Shown: piece after piece, positions 1 to 7,321 of the stretch | How the letters are laid out: every line of letters starts with the position of its first letter | Position numbering within the stretch: the first letter of the stretch is position 1 | Origin: Vulcanimicrobiota bacterium | GTDB lineage: Bacteria > Vulcanimicrobiota > Vulcanimicrobiia > Vulcanimicrobiales > Vulcanimicrobiaceae | DNA: 32,802 nt | Reading direction: 5' to 3' | Assembly: GCA_019232905.1 (NCBI GenBank) | Contig: JAFANA010000121.1 | Span: 1-32,802 of the forward strand | Made by a program: the position numbers and the translations under genes | Notes under the pieces: model-generated | What the model saw: only the letters and a program-made list of their open reading frames with translations | Databases searched by the model: none | What the model was told of the DNA's origin: nothing

Positions 1-2
1 AC

Positions 3-911
3 ACGTTTAAATTCATCGACAAAGCGACGGCCGGCAAGACGCCATTTTTCGTATGGCTCAATCCGACACGCATGCACGTCGTCACGCACCTATCGGAAAA
101 ATACGAGAACATGCGCACGCCGGAGAACGGCTGGTCGACCTCCGAAGCCGGCATGGCGCAGCTTGACGATATCGTCGGCGCAGTCCTTAAAAAACTCAAA
201 GACGGCGGATTGGACGAAAATACCCTCGTCGTCTTCACGACCGACAACGGTGCCGAGAACTTTACGTGGCCCGACGGCGGCCAAACGCCGTTCGCCGGTG
301 GAAAAGGCACGGTTCTAGAAGGCGGCTTCCGCGCGCCGTGCATCGCGCGCTGGCCAGGTCAAGTTCCCGCGGGAACGGTTCAAAACGGCATTATGTCCGG
401 ACTCGACTGGTTCCCGACGTTCGTGGCGGCCGCCGGAAATCCGAACATCGTCGACGAGTTGAAGCAAGGCAAACAACTCGGCGACCGCACGTACAAAGTG
501 CATCTCGACGGATACAATCAACTACCGATGATCACCGGTAAAGGCCCGTCGAACCGGCACGAAATTCTTTACTTCGCCGAAGGGACGCTCGGCGCCGTGC
601 GGGTGAACGATTATAAGTACCGCTTTATCGACCAACCCAACGGATGGCTCGGCGGTACCGTGAAAGTCGACTGGCCGATTCTCAGCAACTTACGACTCGA
701 TCCATTTGAACGAACGAACATCAGCGGTTCACTCGCTTACTACAACTGGTTCGTCTACGAGTTCTGGCGCTTCGTTCTCGTTCAAAACGTTATCGCAAAG
801 GTCGCGGAAAGCGCCGTCGAGTTTCCACCGATGCAGCGCGGCGCCTCATTCAACCTCGAGGCGATCAAAGAGCAAGTTCAACACGCGATCGCCGCGCATT
901 CCGGCGCGTAA
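3..911 (+). CDS. Sulfatase (arylsulfatase family), 3' part only
   Basis: The frame is open from the window edge, so the N-terminus is missing. The visible part reads as the C-terminal two thirds of a type I sulfatase, which hydrolyses sulfate esters using a formylglycine. Family signatures are FFVWLNPTRMH near the left edge, VVFTTDNGAE (the metal-binding D-N of the active site), a TPFAGGKGTVLEGGFRAP block and a GLDWFPTFVAAAG block. The tail, around YKYRFIDQ and FPPMQRGASFNLEAI, is typical of the long arylsulfatase group. The C-x-P-x-R motif that carries the Cys converted to formylglycine should lie upstream of the window, so active-site maturation cannot be confirmed. The gene converges on a formylglycine-generating enzyme only 7 bp away, a strong functional link. 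The substrate is unknown. Confidence 0.9.
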   Translation, partial: TFKFIDKATAGKTPFFVWLNPTRMHVVTHLSEKYENMRTPENGWSTSEAGMAQLDDIVGAVLKKLKDGGLDENTLVVFTTDNGAENFTWPDGGQTPFAGGKGTVLEGGFRAPCIARWPGQVPAGTVQNGIMSGLDWFPTFVAAAGNPNIVDELKQGKQLGDRTYKVHLDGYNQLPMITGKGPSNRHEILYFAEGTLGAVRVNDYKYRFIDQPNGWLGGTVKVDWPILSNLRLDPFERTNISGSLAYYNWFVYEFWRFVLVQNVIAKVAESAVEFPPMQRGASFNLEAIKEQVQHAIAAHSGA

Positions 912-918
912 GTGGTCG

Positions 919-1836
919 CTAGGCTTTCACACAACGAAAACCCAAGTGCGACATTCCGGTGTCGATCATTTGGGGCGAACGTGCGGCAGGGCGGAATCGC
1001 AAGCAATAGTTTGGCGCACACAAATGCGATCCGCCCTTGAGCACTTTGCGCGGAATCCGGAATTGCGGTTGTCCGGGGTCGTAGCTTTGTTCGCGCAGCG
1101 CCGCATTGCTCACGTCGCCGCAACACGGTGATTGCACCCGGTCGCGCCGCGCGACGAACCAATCACTGGTCCATTCCCAGACATTGCCCGCCATGTCGAA
1201 CAACCCGTAACCATTTGGCGGAAACATGCCGACGGGTGCCGTCCGTTCGTAGCCGTCGGTGACCAGATTCTGCCACGGAAACTCGCCTTGCCACGTGTTC
1301 GCGGCCGGTTTGCCTCCAGGTTCCATCTCATCGCCCCAAACGAACGGCGCGCCTTCCAAACCGCCGCGTGCGGCGTATTCCCATTCGGCTTCGGTCGGCA
1401 GACGTTTTCCCGCCCACGATGCGTACGCTTCGGCATCTTCGTAAGCGACGTGCACGACGGGGTGATCCATGCGCGCATCAATCCTGCTTCCGGGACCTTC
1501 CGGATGACTCCAAGACGCGCCGGGAACGTACGACCACCATTGCGACCAATCGCGAAGATCGACGGGACCGGGGGTCATGTGAAAAACTAACGCGCCCGGA
1601 ACCAGCGCTTCGACCGGCGCACCGGGAAAATCGTCTGGATTCAACGGACGCTCCGCCACCGTCGCATAGCCCGTTTCATCGACGAATCGTGCGTACTCGC
1701 GATTTGTTACCGCATAGACGTCGATCGCGAACTCGTCGACGTGCACGTCGCGGACCGGCGCTTCTTCCGGATAGAAATCATTTGATCCCATGAGAAAGCG
1801 GCCCGCGGGAATCTGCTGCATCGCCGACGTCATCAT
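919..1836 (-). CDS. Formylglycine-generating enzyme (FGE/SUMF1 family)
   Basis: Likely oxidises the sulfatase active-site Cys to formylglycine. It begins with the family opening IPAGRFLMGSN, followed by DVYAVTNREYARFV, GKRLPTEAEWEYAARGG, NGYGLFDMAGNVWEWTSDW and a C-terminal GGSHLCAPNYCLRFRPAAR. The last block keeps both redox/copper-binding cysteines of true FGEs, about C273 and C278 from the start used here. That separates it from the many FGE-fold proteins lacking this pair. The frame stays open to a TTG at 1857, but ATG codons at 1836 and 1833 are more conservative, and no Shine-Dalgarno sequence decides between them. It faces the sulfatase end to end (7 bp, no terminator between), consistent with an enzyme-activator pair. 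About 305 aa, normal for bacterial FGE. Confidence 0.93.
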   Translation of the reverse strand: MMTSAMQQIPAGRFLMGSNDFYPEEAPVRDVHVDEFAIDVYAVTNREYARFVDETGYATVAERPLNPDDFPGAPVEALVPGALVFHMTPGPVDLRDWSQWWSYVPGASWSHPEGPGSRIDARMDHPVVHVAYEDAEAYASWAGKRLPTEAEWEYAARGGLEGAPFVWGDEMEPGGKPAANTWQGEFPWQNLVTDGYERTAPVGMFPPNGYGLFDMAGNVWEWTSDWFVARRDRVQSPCCGDVSNAALREQSYDPGQPQFRIPRKVLKGGSHLCAPNYCLRFRPAARSPQMIDTGMSHLGFRCVKA

Positions 1837-1895
1837 TGGTTGATTGTAGACGCGCAATTGCCGGCAAACTATCCAGTCAGTGCATCACGTTGCGT

Positions 1896-2063
1896 TTATC
1901 CGCCTTGCGGATTTCTTCCGAGAAAATCTTCCGGCAGTCCGATGCTCTTAAGGAACTGCGCTTTCGTGCACGCCGAACAATTACCGTTACGTCGTGCGAT
2001 CAAGCCTTTATCGTCAGCAACAAAGGGTGTTTTACAACTGGGGCATTCAAAGAGGTCGGCCAT
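1896..2063 (-). CDS. Small zinc-ribbon protein (55 aa)
   Basis: Short ORF found by reading the reverse strand. It starts at ATG 2063 behind GGAAGGA at a good distance (7 nt) and ends at TAA. The protein opens MADLFECPSCK, has a second knuckle NGNCSACTK about 20 residues later, and ends in a short basic tail KSIGLPEDFLGRN. Two C-x2-C pairs (C7/C10, C29/C32) make a zinc ribbon likely. It lies upstream of FGE on the same strand with about 60 bp between them, so they may be co-transcribed. I do not recognise a named family. Zinc ribbons of this size may bind nucleic acid, bind protein partners or act as metal stores, and the sequence does not say which. Confidence 0.7.
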   Translation of the reverse strand: MADLFECPSCKTPFVADDKGLIARRNGNCSACTKAQFLKSIGLPEDFLGRNPQGG

Positions 2064-2143
2064 GTGCGAGTCCTTCCGCGGCGCGAAATCCGCTAAACCT
2101 CTTTAGACCATCGTCGCGATCGCTGTGTTTGCTTAGCGAACGG

Positions 2144-2905
2144 TTATTTGGTCGTTTCTTTGATAGACCGTGTCGTGCTGAATTCTGCGCGCAGCCCTTC
2201 GCCGAGTTTCTTCCGAGACTTCTCGCCGGTCTGAAGATTTTCGGGCTCCCAGGGTTCCCATTCTTCCCATCCGAGTGTTTGGGCCGTAAGCCGGAATCCG
2301 AATCCGACCAGAAATGCAACGATCGTCGCCGGGATTACCGGAACTCCCAACTGGTCGCAAACGACGTACGCGATGCCCGTGAGCGCCGCAGAAACCACGA
2401 AGAACTCACCTCGCACGAGTTGCTTCGGGACGACGTTGCACGCAACGTCGATGATCCAGCGCCCGGCGGTCGTTGCAATGATGCCGATCAGCACGGCAGC
2501 GAGGTACCCCAGATGTGCATCAAGCGCCGCCTTCGCGCCGACGATTGCGTACCACGGCAGCGTAAACGCCGTCATGAACTGAAACAAGCCGTCTTTAAAA
2601 CGCTGCTCAGCGTAGTAGTCGACGATCAACGCGATAACTGCCGCGGCCAGACACAAAATCAGATACCACGGATTGATCAGCGGTGCCGGCAGCTTATTGA
2701 GCAAGACGTCGCGCACGATACCGCCACCGATGCCGCCGGCATACGCCAGTACGATGATGCCGGCAACCGTGAAGTGCTTGTAGTGATCGGGCCGGCGTGC
2801 GAGCAGTGCACCGTTGAACGCGTTCGTCGAGGCGGCGATCAGGGAAATGTAGTCGTCCGTCGTCAGTTTGCTGAATCCGAAGTCGGTGAAAATGAGCGGT
2901 GTCAT
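2144..2905 (-). CDS. TRIC-type cation channel / UPF0126 membrane protein
   Basis: Hydrophobic protein of 253 aa with the two-fold internal repeat of the bacterial TRIC (YadS/UPF0126) family. Repeat 1 carries AYAGGIGGGIVRDVLL at residues 55-69. Repeat 2 has the weaker TTAGRWIIDVACNVVP at about 145-160. Six to seven membrane segments are visible from residue 20 to 205, followed by a charged cytosolic tail (QTGEKSRKKLGEGL). Prokaryotic TRIC homologues are potassium-permeable homotrimers, and the role here is inferred from the family. Its start overlaps the end of the upstream BASS-type transporter by 4 bp (ATGA), so the two are translationally coupled. The substrate is not established. Confidence 0.88.
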   Translation of the reverse strand: MTPLIFTDFGFSKLTTDDYISLIAASTNAFNGALLARRPDHYKHFTVAGIIVLAYAGGIGGGIVRDVLLNKLPAPLINPWYLILCLAAAVIALIVDYYAEQRFKDGLFQFMTAFTLPWYAIVGAKAALDAHLGYLAAVLIGIIATTAGRWIIDVACNVVPKQLVRGEFFVVSAALTGIAYVVCDQLGVPVIPATIVAFLVGFGFRLTAQTLGWEEWEPWEPENLQTGEKSRKKLGEGLRAEFSTTRSIKETTK

Positions 2906-3750
2906 GCGAGGGCCTTCCGTTGCGCGGAACGCGTAAAAAGCACCGTCATCGCAACCGAGGCGGCAACCTGCACGACGAAATACGTCAGCGCCGCAGCTAC
3001 AATCTCCGGCTCACGGAAGCTCGTGGTCGCAATCGAAGCGACGAGTCCGATATTTCGCAGCGTCGTAGCGAGCGCCAGAATCCGCCGGTCATCCGATTGC
3101 GGGCCGCCGAGAAACCACCCGGCAACGATGCACGAACCGTCGATGAGCACAATCGCAATGATGCCGAGCGACCCGAATATCACGGACACGGAGTGTGCTA
3201 TTCGAGGCGCGAGTACGATGACGAGCGCTATGACCGAGAGCATAAAAAGCAGTTGGCACGCGCGTTCAAGCGCAGGTATGCGCCGACGGAGCGCCGCCGT
3301 TACGGCCATACCTGCAAGCAGCGGAAGCAATTGAAAGAGGAAGAGAACCGTAACGAAGTGCGCGAGCGGCAACTCCGACGCCGCTTGAACGGGAAGCACC
3401 AGACGCGCGGTGATCGGTACCGTCACAATGGAAACGACCGGCAACAGAAACGCCAGCGCTACCGCGAAACTGAGCCGTCCGCCTTTTTTCCTTGCACCCG
3501 AGAGCACAAACGGTACGCCCGGTGAGATCGCCATCAAGAGAATTCCTGTGGCAATATACGGATTCAAGCGCAGTGCCGTCGTAACAATGACGCCGACAAG
3601 CGGCACGATGACGACGTTGGCGAGCAAGGCGCGCGTCAGCAGTCCCACTTCTGAAAACACGCTCTTGAGATGCTCCCGGTCAACCTGCAAGCCCGCACCA
3701 AAGGTTAGCGACACGAGCATTACGATCGAGAGGACTTTCGCAATCGTCAT
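2902..3750 (-). CDS. Bile acid:sodium symporter (BASS/ACR3-like) family transporter
   Basis: 282-aa protein that is almost entirely membrane segments (9-10). Family-like blocks are LTFGAGLQVDREHLKSVF near the N-terminus, a helix-breaking MAISPGVPFVLSGARKKGG around residues 75-95, and ALATTLRNIGLVASIATT in the second half. These correspond to the two discontinuous crossover helices of the BASS fold. Members move organic anions or, in the ACR3 branch, arsenite, and I cannot assign the substrate. The first gene of a two-gene reverse operon, its stop overlaps the start of the TRIC-like gene by 4 bp. The start ATG has only a weak ribosome site (TGTGAGCG). Confidence 0.85.
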   Translation of the reverse strand: MTIAKVLSIVMLVSLTFGAGLQVDREHLKSVFSEVGLLTRALLANVVIVPLVGVIVTTALRLNPYIATGILLMAISPGVPFVLSGARKKGGRLSFAVALAFLLPVVSIVTVPITARLVLPVQAASELPLAHFVTVLFLFQLLPLLAGMAVTAALRRRIPALERACQLLFMLSVIALVIVLAPRIAHSVSVIFGSLGIIAIVLIDGSCIVAGWFLGGPQSDDRRILALATTLRNIGLVASIATTSFREPEIVAAALTYFVVQVAASVAMTVLFTRSAQRKALA

Positions 3751-3867
3751 CGCTCACAGCCTAACATGCCCCGCATCCGCATCCTGTCCTAAGAATGCAG
3801 TCCGCGGATATGCTGCCCGCGTCCGATTCGGCTAGACTAGGACCGCTTTCGTTCAGGAGCGTACGCA

Positions 3868-4266
3868 ATGCAGTCCTCAGTAACCGACGACCTCGACCTC
3901 AGCACGAAACTCGCGTTCGAGCGCACGTGGCTCGCGGAAGAAAACACAACAATGTCGTGGATTCGAACCGCGACGTCACTGATCACGTTCGGCTTCGCGA
4001 TCTATAGCTTCTTCGTCGTTCCAAACGGCGCGGGGCACAGTTTGACCGGCCGCCAATGGGGGGCTGCGATATTTTCGTTCATGCTGGTCTTCATCGGGTT
4101 GATGTCGCTGATTTTTGCCGCTTTGCAACGCCGGCGAGCGACGCATGCAATGCGACGCTTGTACTCCGGAACTCCTCCCCACTCACTCGCCGGAACCGCG
4201 GGAGCCGTCGTCGCGGTGATGGGGCTCGCGGCCGCTGCAATCTTGCTCGTCGATCTCATCGATTAG
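3868..4266 (+). CDS. DUF202 (YidH-like) membrane protein
   Basis: 132 aa with the DUF202 signature STKLAFERTWLAEENTTMSWIRTATSL at residues 12-38, then three membrane segments (about 38-52, 66-84 and 108-128) with a basic loop RRRATHAMRRLY. DUF202 proteins are small inner-membrane proteins of unknown function, sometimes beside transporters. The start is well supported by AGGAG about 8 nt before ATG. The TAG stop shares two bases with the TAA stop of the opposing chromate transporter gene, so the pair is packed end to end with no room for a terminator. Confidence 0.88.
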   Translation: MQSSVTDDLDLSTKLAFERTWLAEENTTMSWIRTATSLITFGFAIYSFFVVPNGAGHSLTGRQWGAAIFSFMLVFIGLMSLIFAALQRRRATHAMRRLYSGTPPHSLAGTAGAVVAVMGLAAAAILLVDLID

Positions 4267-4784
4267 CGCAACGCGATCAAACCCACGACCGCGCCTCCCA
4301 GCATCAGAAGCGCCGGATTCACCTTCGTCCGTACGACGGCATAGAACGTAGCGAGCGCGACACCAAACGTAATCCAATTGACGACCGCGGTTTTGCCGAA
4401 CGCGATGAGTCCTGCGACCGCCATACCAATAGCAACGGGCGCGAGACCCTTCTGAATCGCATCGCGCCAGGGCCAATGAGCGAGACGCCGCCAAATGCGT
4501 CCGACGGCGAACGTCAGCACACCCGTAGGAAGAAAAAACGCGAGCGCCACGACGACGGCGCCTGCAATGCCGGCGACCAGTTCGCCGATTTGTGCAACCA
4601 TCATCATGTTCGGCCCCGGCGACATCTGACCGACGCCGTACACGTGCACGAGCTGTTCTTCCGTCAGCCAGTGATGGACGTCGACAACGAGCGTCCTCAT
4701 TTCGGGATACGCCGCCATCCCGCCGCCGATGGTCAACAGTGAAAGATACGCGAACACGCGCGTTAATGCAGGGATTTGATCCAT
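4263..4784 (-). CDS. Chromate transporter, C-terminal-type half (short-chain CHR)
   Basis: 173 aa, one CHR domain. Signatures are SLLTIGGGMAAYPEMR at residues 15-30 and VGQMSPGPNMMMV at 51-63, followed by four to five membrane segments. Short-chain CHR proteins usually work as a pair of half-size subunits that together match full-length ChrA. The upstream gene is the other half and overlaps this one by 22 bp. Predicted role: export of chromate or a related oxyanion across the inner membrane, known for the family and not shown here. Last gene of a four-gene reverse operon. Confidence 0.9.
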   Translation of the reverse strand: MDQIPALTRVFAYLSLLTIGGGMAAYPEMRTLVVDVHHWLTEEQLVHVYGVGQMSPGPNMMMVAQIGELVAGIAGAVVVALAFFLPTGVLTFAVGRIWRRLAHWPWRDAIQKGLAPVAIGMAVAGLIAFGKTAVVNWITFGVALATFYAVVRTKVNPALLMLGGAVVGLIALR

Positions 4785-5365
4785 GCTTCCGAGTCCTCAG
4801 GCTGCTCCACTGTTTTACGCGGACGATACGTAAAAATCGCGAGTGCGCCGACGGCAATTAAAACGACGGGAACCGAGAGCTTGAAGTAATTTACTCCGAG
4901 AATCGCCGCGATGACGAACAACGCATCATAGAAGCCTTTCATCGATTTCTTCCCGATCTGATACCAGGTCGCCGCCAACAGGCCGGTTGCCGCAGCAGCG
5001 ACGCCACGCAGCGCGGCGTCAACATTGTGTCGTTCCGCGTGAGAGCTGTATGCAATGCCCGCCGCAGTCATGAGCACGAAGGCCGGCAGACACATTCCGA
5101 GCATTGCCCCGACGGCACCGGCGGTTCCACCCAACCGGTCGCCGGAGAGAATCGCCATATTCGTCGAGTTCAGCCCGGGCAACGCGTTGCTGATCGACGT
5201 AAGCTCCAGAAACTCCGCATCATCCAGCCACTGTTTTCGCCGAACGAGCGCGTCGCGCAGATAGGCAACCACGCCGCCGCCGAAACTCGTCGCACCGATC
5301 TCCAAGAATACTAAAAAAATCTCGTGAACGCCGACTCGCGGCGCCGCGCGGGCGGCGCTATTCAT
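4763..5365 (-). CDS. Chromate transporter, N-terminal-type half (short-chain CHR)
   Basis: 200 aa, one CHR domain. Signatures are IGATSFGGGVVAYLRDALV at about residues 23-41 and SNALPGLNSTNMAILSG at 59-75, then hydrophobic segments to residue 180 and a short charged tail. It pairs with the downstream half (22-bp overlap). Its start lies inside the end of the CYTH-like gene (8-bp overlap), so translation of the operon appears coupled. In this half the usual PGP of the CHR motif reads PGLN, which may mark the non-identical subunit. Substrate inferred from the family only. Confidence 0.9.
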   Translation of the reverse strand: MNSAARAAPRVGVHEIFLVFLEIGATSFGGGVVAYLRDALVRRKQWLDDAEFLELTSISNALPGLNSTNMAILSGDRLGGTAGAVGAMLGMCLPAFVLMTAAGIAYSSHAERHNVDAALRGVAAAATGLLAATWYQIGKKSMKGFYDALFVIAAILGVNYFKLSVPVVLIAVGALAIFTYRPRKTVEQPEDSEAWIKSLH

Positions 5366-6260
5366 GCGCCTGCGGCGGATTGCCCTTCAAACGGTAGACG
5401 AGACCGGTCTTCGTCGTCCCGAGATAGAGCCAGCCTGTCGCAATCAACTGCAGCTTGATGAAGAGTTCCTCGACACGCTGCTTCACGAGTTCATGCACGT
5501 CTTCGCGACGGTCGAATCTTGCCTGATATGCAAATTCGCCGCACATGACGTGATGGTCGCCGAGCGAGCGCCAAAGCGAGATGTTCGCTTTTGTCGTGAT
5601 TCCTTTGCCGAAATCGATCTTGCCCAGATCCATCAGCACTTCTTCGACGAGTGTCGAATTGACGAGCTCCACGCGGGCCTCGGAACCGCCGATCAATCCC
5701 GCGACGGGCGGCAGAACACGCGCGATCGTCTGGAGACTCGTGCGGTCGGGCTCGTGAATCGAACTCATTGGTGCGATGCAATTATGTGAGTAGAGTATGC
5801 GAAAACCGCCGGCCTGATCTTTGAGCGGAAGGGCTTCCGACTTGAATTTGACGCGATACGGGCCCGCGATTTGCGGCCGCACGTCGACCGATGCGGCGAG
5901 CGCCATATCAGGGTTGCGGAACTTGAAGACGACCTCAGGATCCGCAATTGGAAAGCCGTCCTGATACAGCGTTCTACGGCGTAAGATGAACGAGTTGTTG
6001 TAGAGCCGGAAATCTGCCGTGTCGAGAAACATCACTTCGCGAATGCGCGGGCGAAGCGCCGAAAGATCGAATGCATCATAACGAATGCCTTTGACGTTTC
6101 CGACGGCTTCCGCGACGAGATCGCTGAATTGTTTGAATCCGCGCGGCGACCCGAAAAAATCCGGCTTGAGGATTAACTTTGCATCGAAGAATTGAATCCG
6201 ATCTTGGGGATTGCCGTCTGCGTACGTCAGGGGTTTCGGCTCGGCGACGCCCTGCGTCAT
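5358..6260 (-). CDS. CYTH-like (triphosphate-tunnel-like) hypothetical protein
   Basis: About 300 aa from the ATG at 6260, which overlaps the stop of the upstream gene as ATGA. The frame runs open to 6386, but that extension lies inside the upstream CDS. The middle part, VMFLDTADFRLYNNSFILRRR followed by DPEVVFKFRNPD, resembles the R-x-R and E/K-rich beta strands of CYTH or VTC-type triphosphate tunnel proteins, which bind triphosphate, polyphosphate or thiamine triphosphate. The C-terminal third has VRVEL-like and STLVEEVLMDLGKIDFGKG segments with alternating charges fitting the same fold. No signal peptide or membrane segment. Neighbours are a secreted protein and two chromate transporter halves. 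The family call is by motif resemblance and is moderate to low. Confidence 0.55.
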   Translation of the reverse strand: MTQGVAEPKPLTYADGNPQDRIQFFDAKLILKPDFFGSPRGFKQFSDLVAEAVGNVKGIRYDAFDLSALRPRIREVMFLDTADFRLYNNSFILRRRTLYQDGFPIADPEVVFKFRNPDMALAASVDVRPQIAGPYRVKFKSEALPLKDQAGGFRILYSHNCIAPMSSIHEPDRTSLQTIARVLPPVAGLIGGSEARVELVNSTLVEEVLMDLGKIDFGKGITTKANISLWRSLGDHHVMCGEFAYQARFDRREDVHELVKQRVEELFIKLQLIATGWLYLGTTKTGLVYRLKGNPPQAHE

Positions 6261-6805
6261 TGTTGCGTCTGACGACGCGCCGAGTCGAGCTGGAACGTCA
6301 CGAGCGAGCCTTGCGGCACAGTAATGTCTTGGTGCGCGTTCTTCGAAACCAAGAATCCCGTCGTGCCGCCGATGACCGCTGCCCATCCGCCGATCAAGCC
6401 GCCGACAAGCGCGCCGGCTGCGGTCGAGGCGGCTTCGCGTCCGGCATTACTCTTTGTATTTTGTTTGACCTCGACCACGTGCCCCGTCACCTTATAGATG
6501 TGACCCGAGCGCGTGTTGATTTTGTCGATCGTCAGTTTGATCTGCGCCTTGCGGCCTTGGCCACCGCTCGTCACGGCGACAACGTGTCCGTACGCGGTCG
6601 CGCCGTTGATGTCATAGGCGCTCGAGTTGACGTTGGAGAGAAGAAACTTCTCGCCGACCTGCGCGTGCTTCGTGTTCAATTCCCGATCGATCGAGCCGGT
6701 CAGTTCTGTTCCCGGGGCAATCTGCGAAAAAGCGATCGAAGGAAGAAAAACGGCGAGCATCGCGGCAGCGAGAGCGAGTCCGCGGCGATTTCGTGCAGTA
6801 TTCAT
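6257..6805 (-). CDS. Secreted glycine-rich hypothetical protein
   Basis: About 182 aa. It has a signal peptide (MNTARNRRGLALAAAMLAVF, cleavage near AFS-QIAPG), a beta-rich domain that begins PGTELTGSIDRELNTKHAQVGE, and a glycine-zipper-like hydrophobic stretch GALVGGLIGGWAAVIGGTTGFL at about residues 130-155. It ends in a TVPQGSLVTFQLDSAR strand. The opening resembles proteins with a BON/SLBB-like or peptidoglycan-associated beta domain, but I do not recognise the family. An ATG five codons upstream (6820) is possible, and neither start has a clear ribosome site. First gene of the four-gene operon ending in the chromate transporters. Confidence 0.75.
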   Translation of the reverse strand: MNTARNRRGLALAAAMLAVFLPSIAFSQIAPGTELTGSIDRELNTKHAQVGEKFLLSNVNSSAYDINGATAYGHVVAVTSGGQGRKAQIKLTIDKINTRSGHIYKVTGHVVEVKQNTKSNAGREAASTAAGALVGGLIGGWAAVIGGTTGFLVSKNAHQDITVPQGSLVTFQLDSARRQTQQ

Positions 6806-6959
6806 GCTCCAAGCGTACATCGGCCGCGCGGCGCCGCCTTACCAGATTCTGCAAAAGCGCCCTGCGCGGGCGGGATGCAAGTTTTTTGTTCGCCGGCTAA
6901 CAATATATCCAGTTATTTGGAGGTATGAGTGATGTTCGCTTTCAATATCGGTACTCGAA

Positions 6960-7268
6960 TTGGATCCGGCCGATAAATCTCTCGTCATCACGCTCCACGG
7001 GGACCTGGGTCTCGCAGATCGCGACCGCATCGCAGGTTTGTTTCCCAATCCCCAGGCGGCGGAGCGTATCGTCATCGACTGCAGCGACGTCAACTCGATG
7101 GACTCATCGATTCTCGCGTTGATCATGACGTACCGCCGTCGCGTTCAAATCGCGGGACGCGATCCGCTCGCGACTATCGTCGCCCTCGCGCGGCCTCGCT
7201 TGCACCGCCTTTTCGAACTGACGGGCATCTGTCGCGCCATTACCGTCGTAAGCGTCGAGGACAAATAA
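6960..7268 (+). CDS. STAS-domain protein (anti-anti-sigma-like), 5' end doubtful
   Basis: About 102 aa from a TTG. It is a single STAS domain: SLVITLHGDLGLADRD, RIVIDCSDVNSMDSSILALIM (the DSS region carries the serines normally phosphorylated) and LHRLFELTGICRAITVV at the C-terminus. Such proteins act as anti-anti-sigma factors controlled by kinases and PP2C/SpoIIE phosphatases; a SpoIIE phosphatase lies 11 kb away. The start is odd. A strong GGAGG precedes ATG 6932 at 8 nt, but that frame stops after 14 codons. The STAS frame is open from 6933 and reads SVLELDPADKSL, natural protein sequence before the TTG. One extra base between 6932 and 6955 would explain both, so the real gene may run 6932-7268. 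Confidence 0.8.
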   Translation: MDPADKSLVITLHGDLGLADRDRIAGLFPNPQAAERIVIDCSDVNSMDSSILALIMTYRRRVQIAGRDPLATIVALARPRLHRLFELTGICRAITVVSVEDK

Positions 7269-7296
7269 AAAGAGCGGGACCGCCGCGCGGCCCCGC
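7266..7296 (-). terminator. Rho-independent terminator for the stalk/barrel gene
   Basis: Read on the reverse strand, a GC-rich hairpin (stem 7274-7282 with 7288-7296, one mismatch, 5-nt loop) is followed by a run of five T residues then ATTT. It sits 25 bp past the stop of the reverse-strand gene ending at 7322 and abuts the stop of the STAS gene, so it may serve both directions. There is no T-run on the forward side. Confidence 0.7.
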
Positions 7297-7321
7297 GATT
7301 GAAGCGACGACTCGTAATGGG

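Noticed and set aside
1994-3334. Long forward ORF of 446 codons
   Set aside because: It lies antisense to the TRIC-like and BASS-type genes, has Arg/Asp-rich non-protein-like composition and no ribosome site. The reverse genes have clear family motifs.
6857-6890. Small GC hairpin followed by T6 upstream of the STAS gene
   Set aside because: The stem is only 5 bp and the T-run starts several bases later. No gene on the forward strand ends before it.
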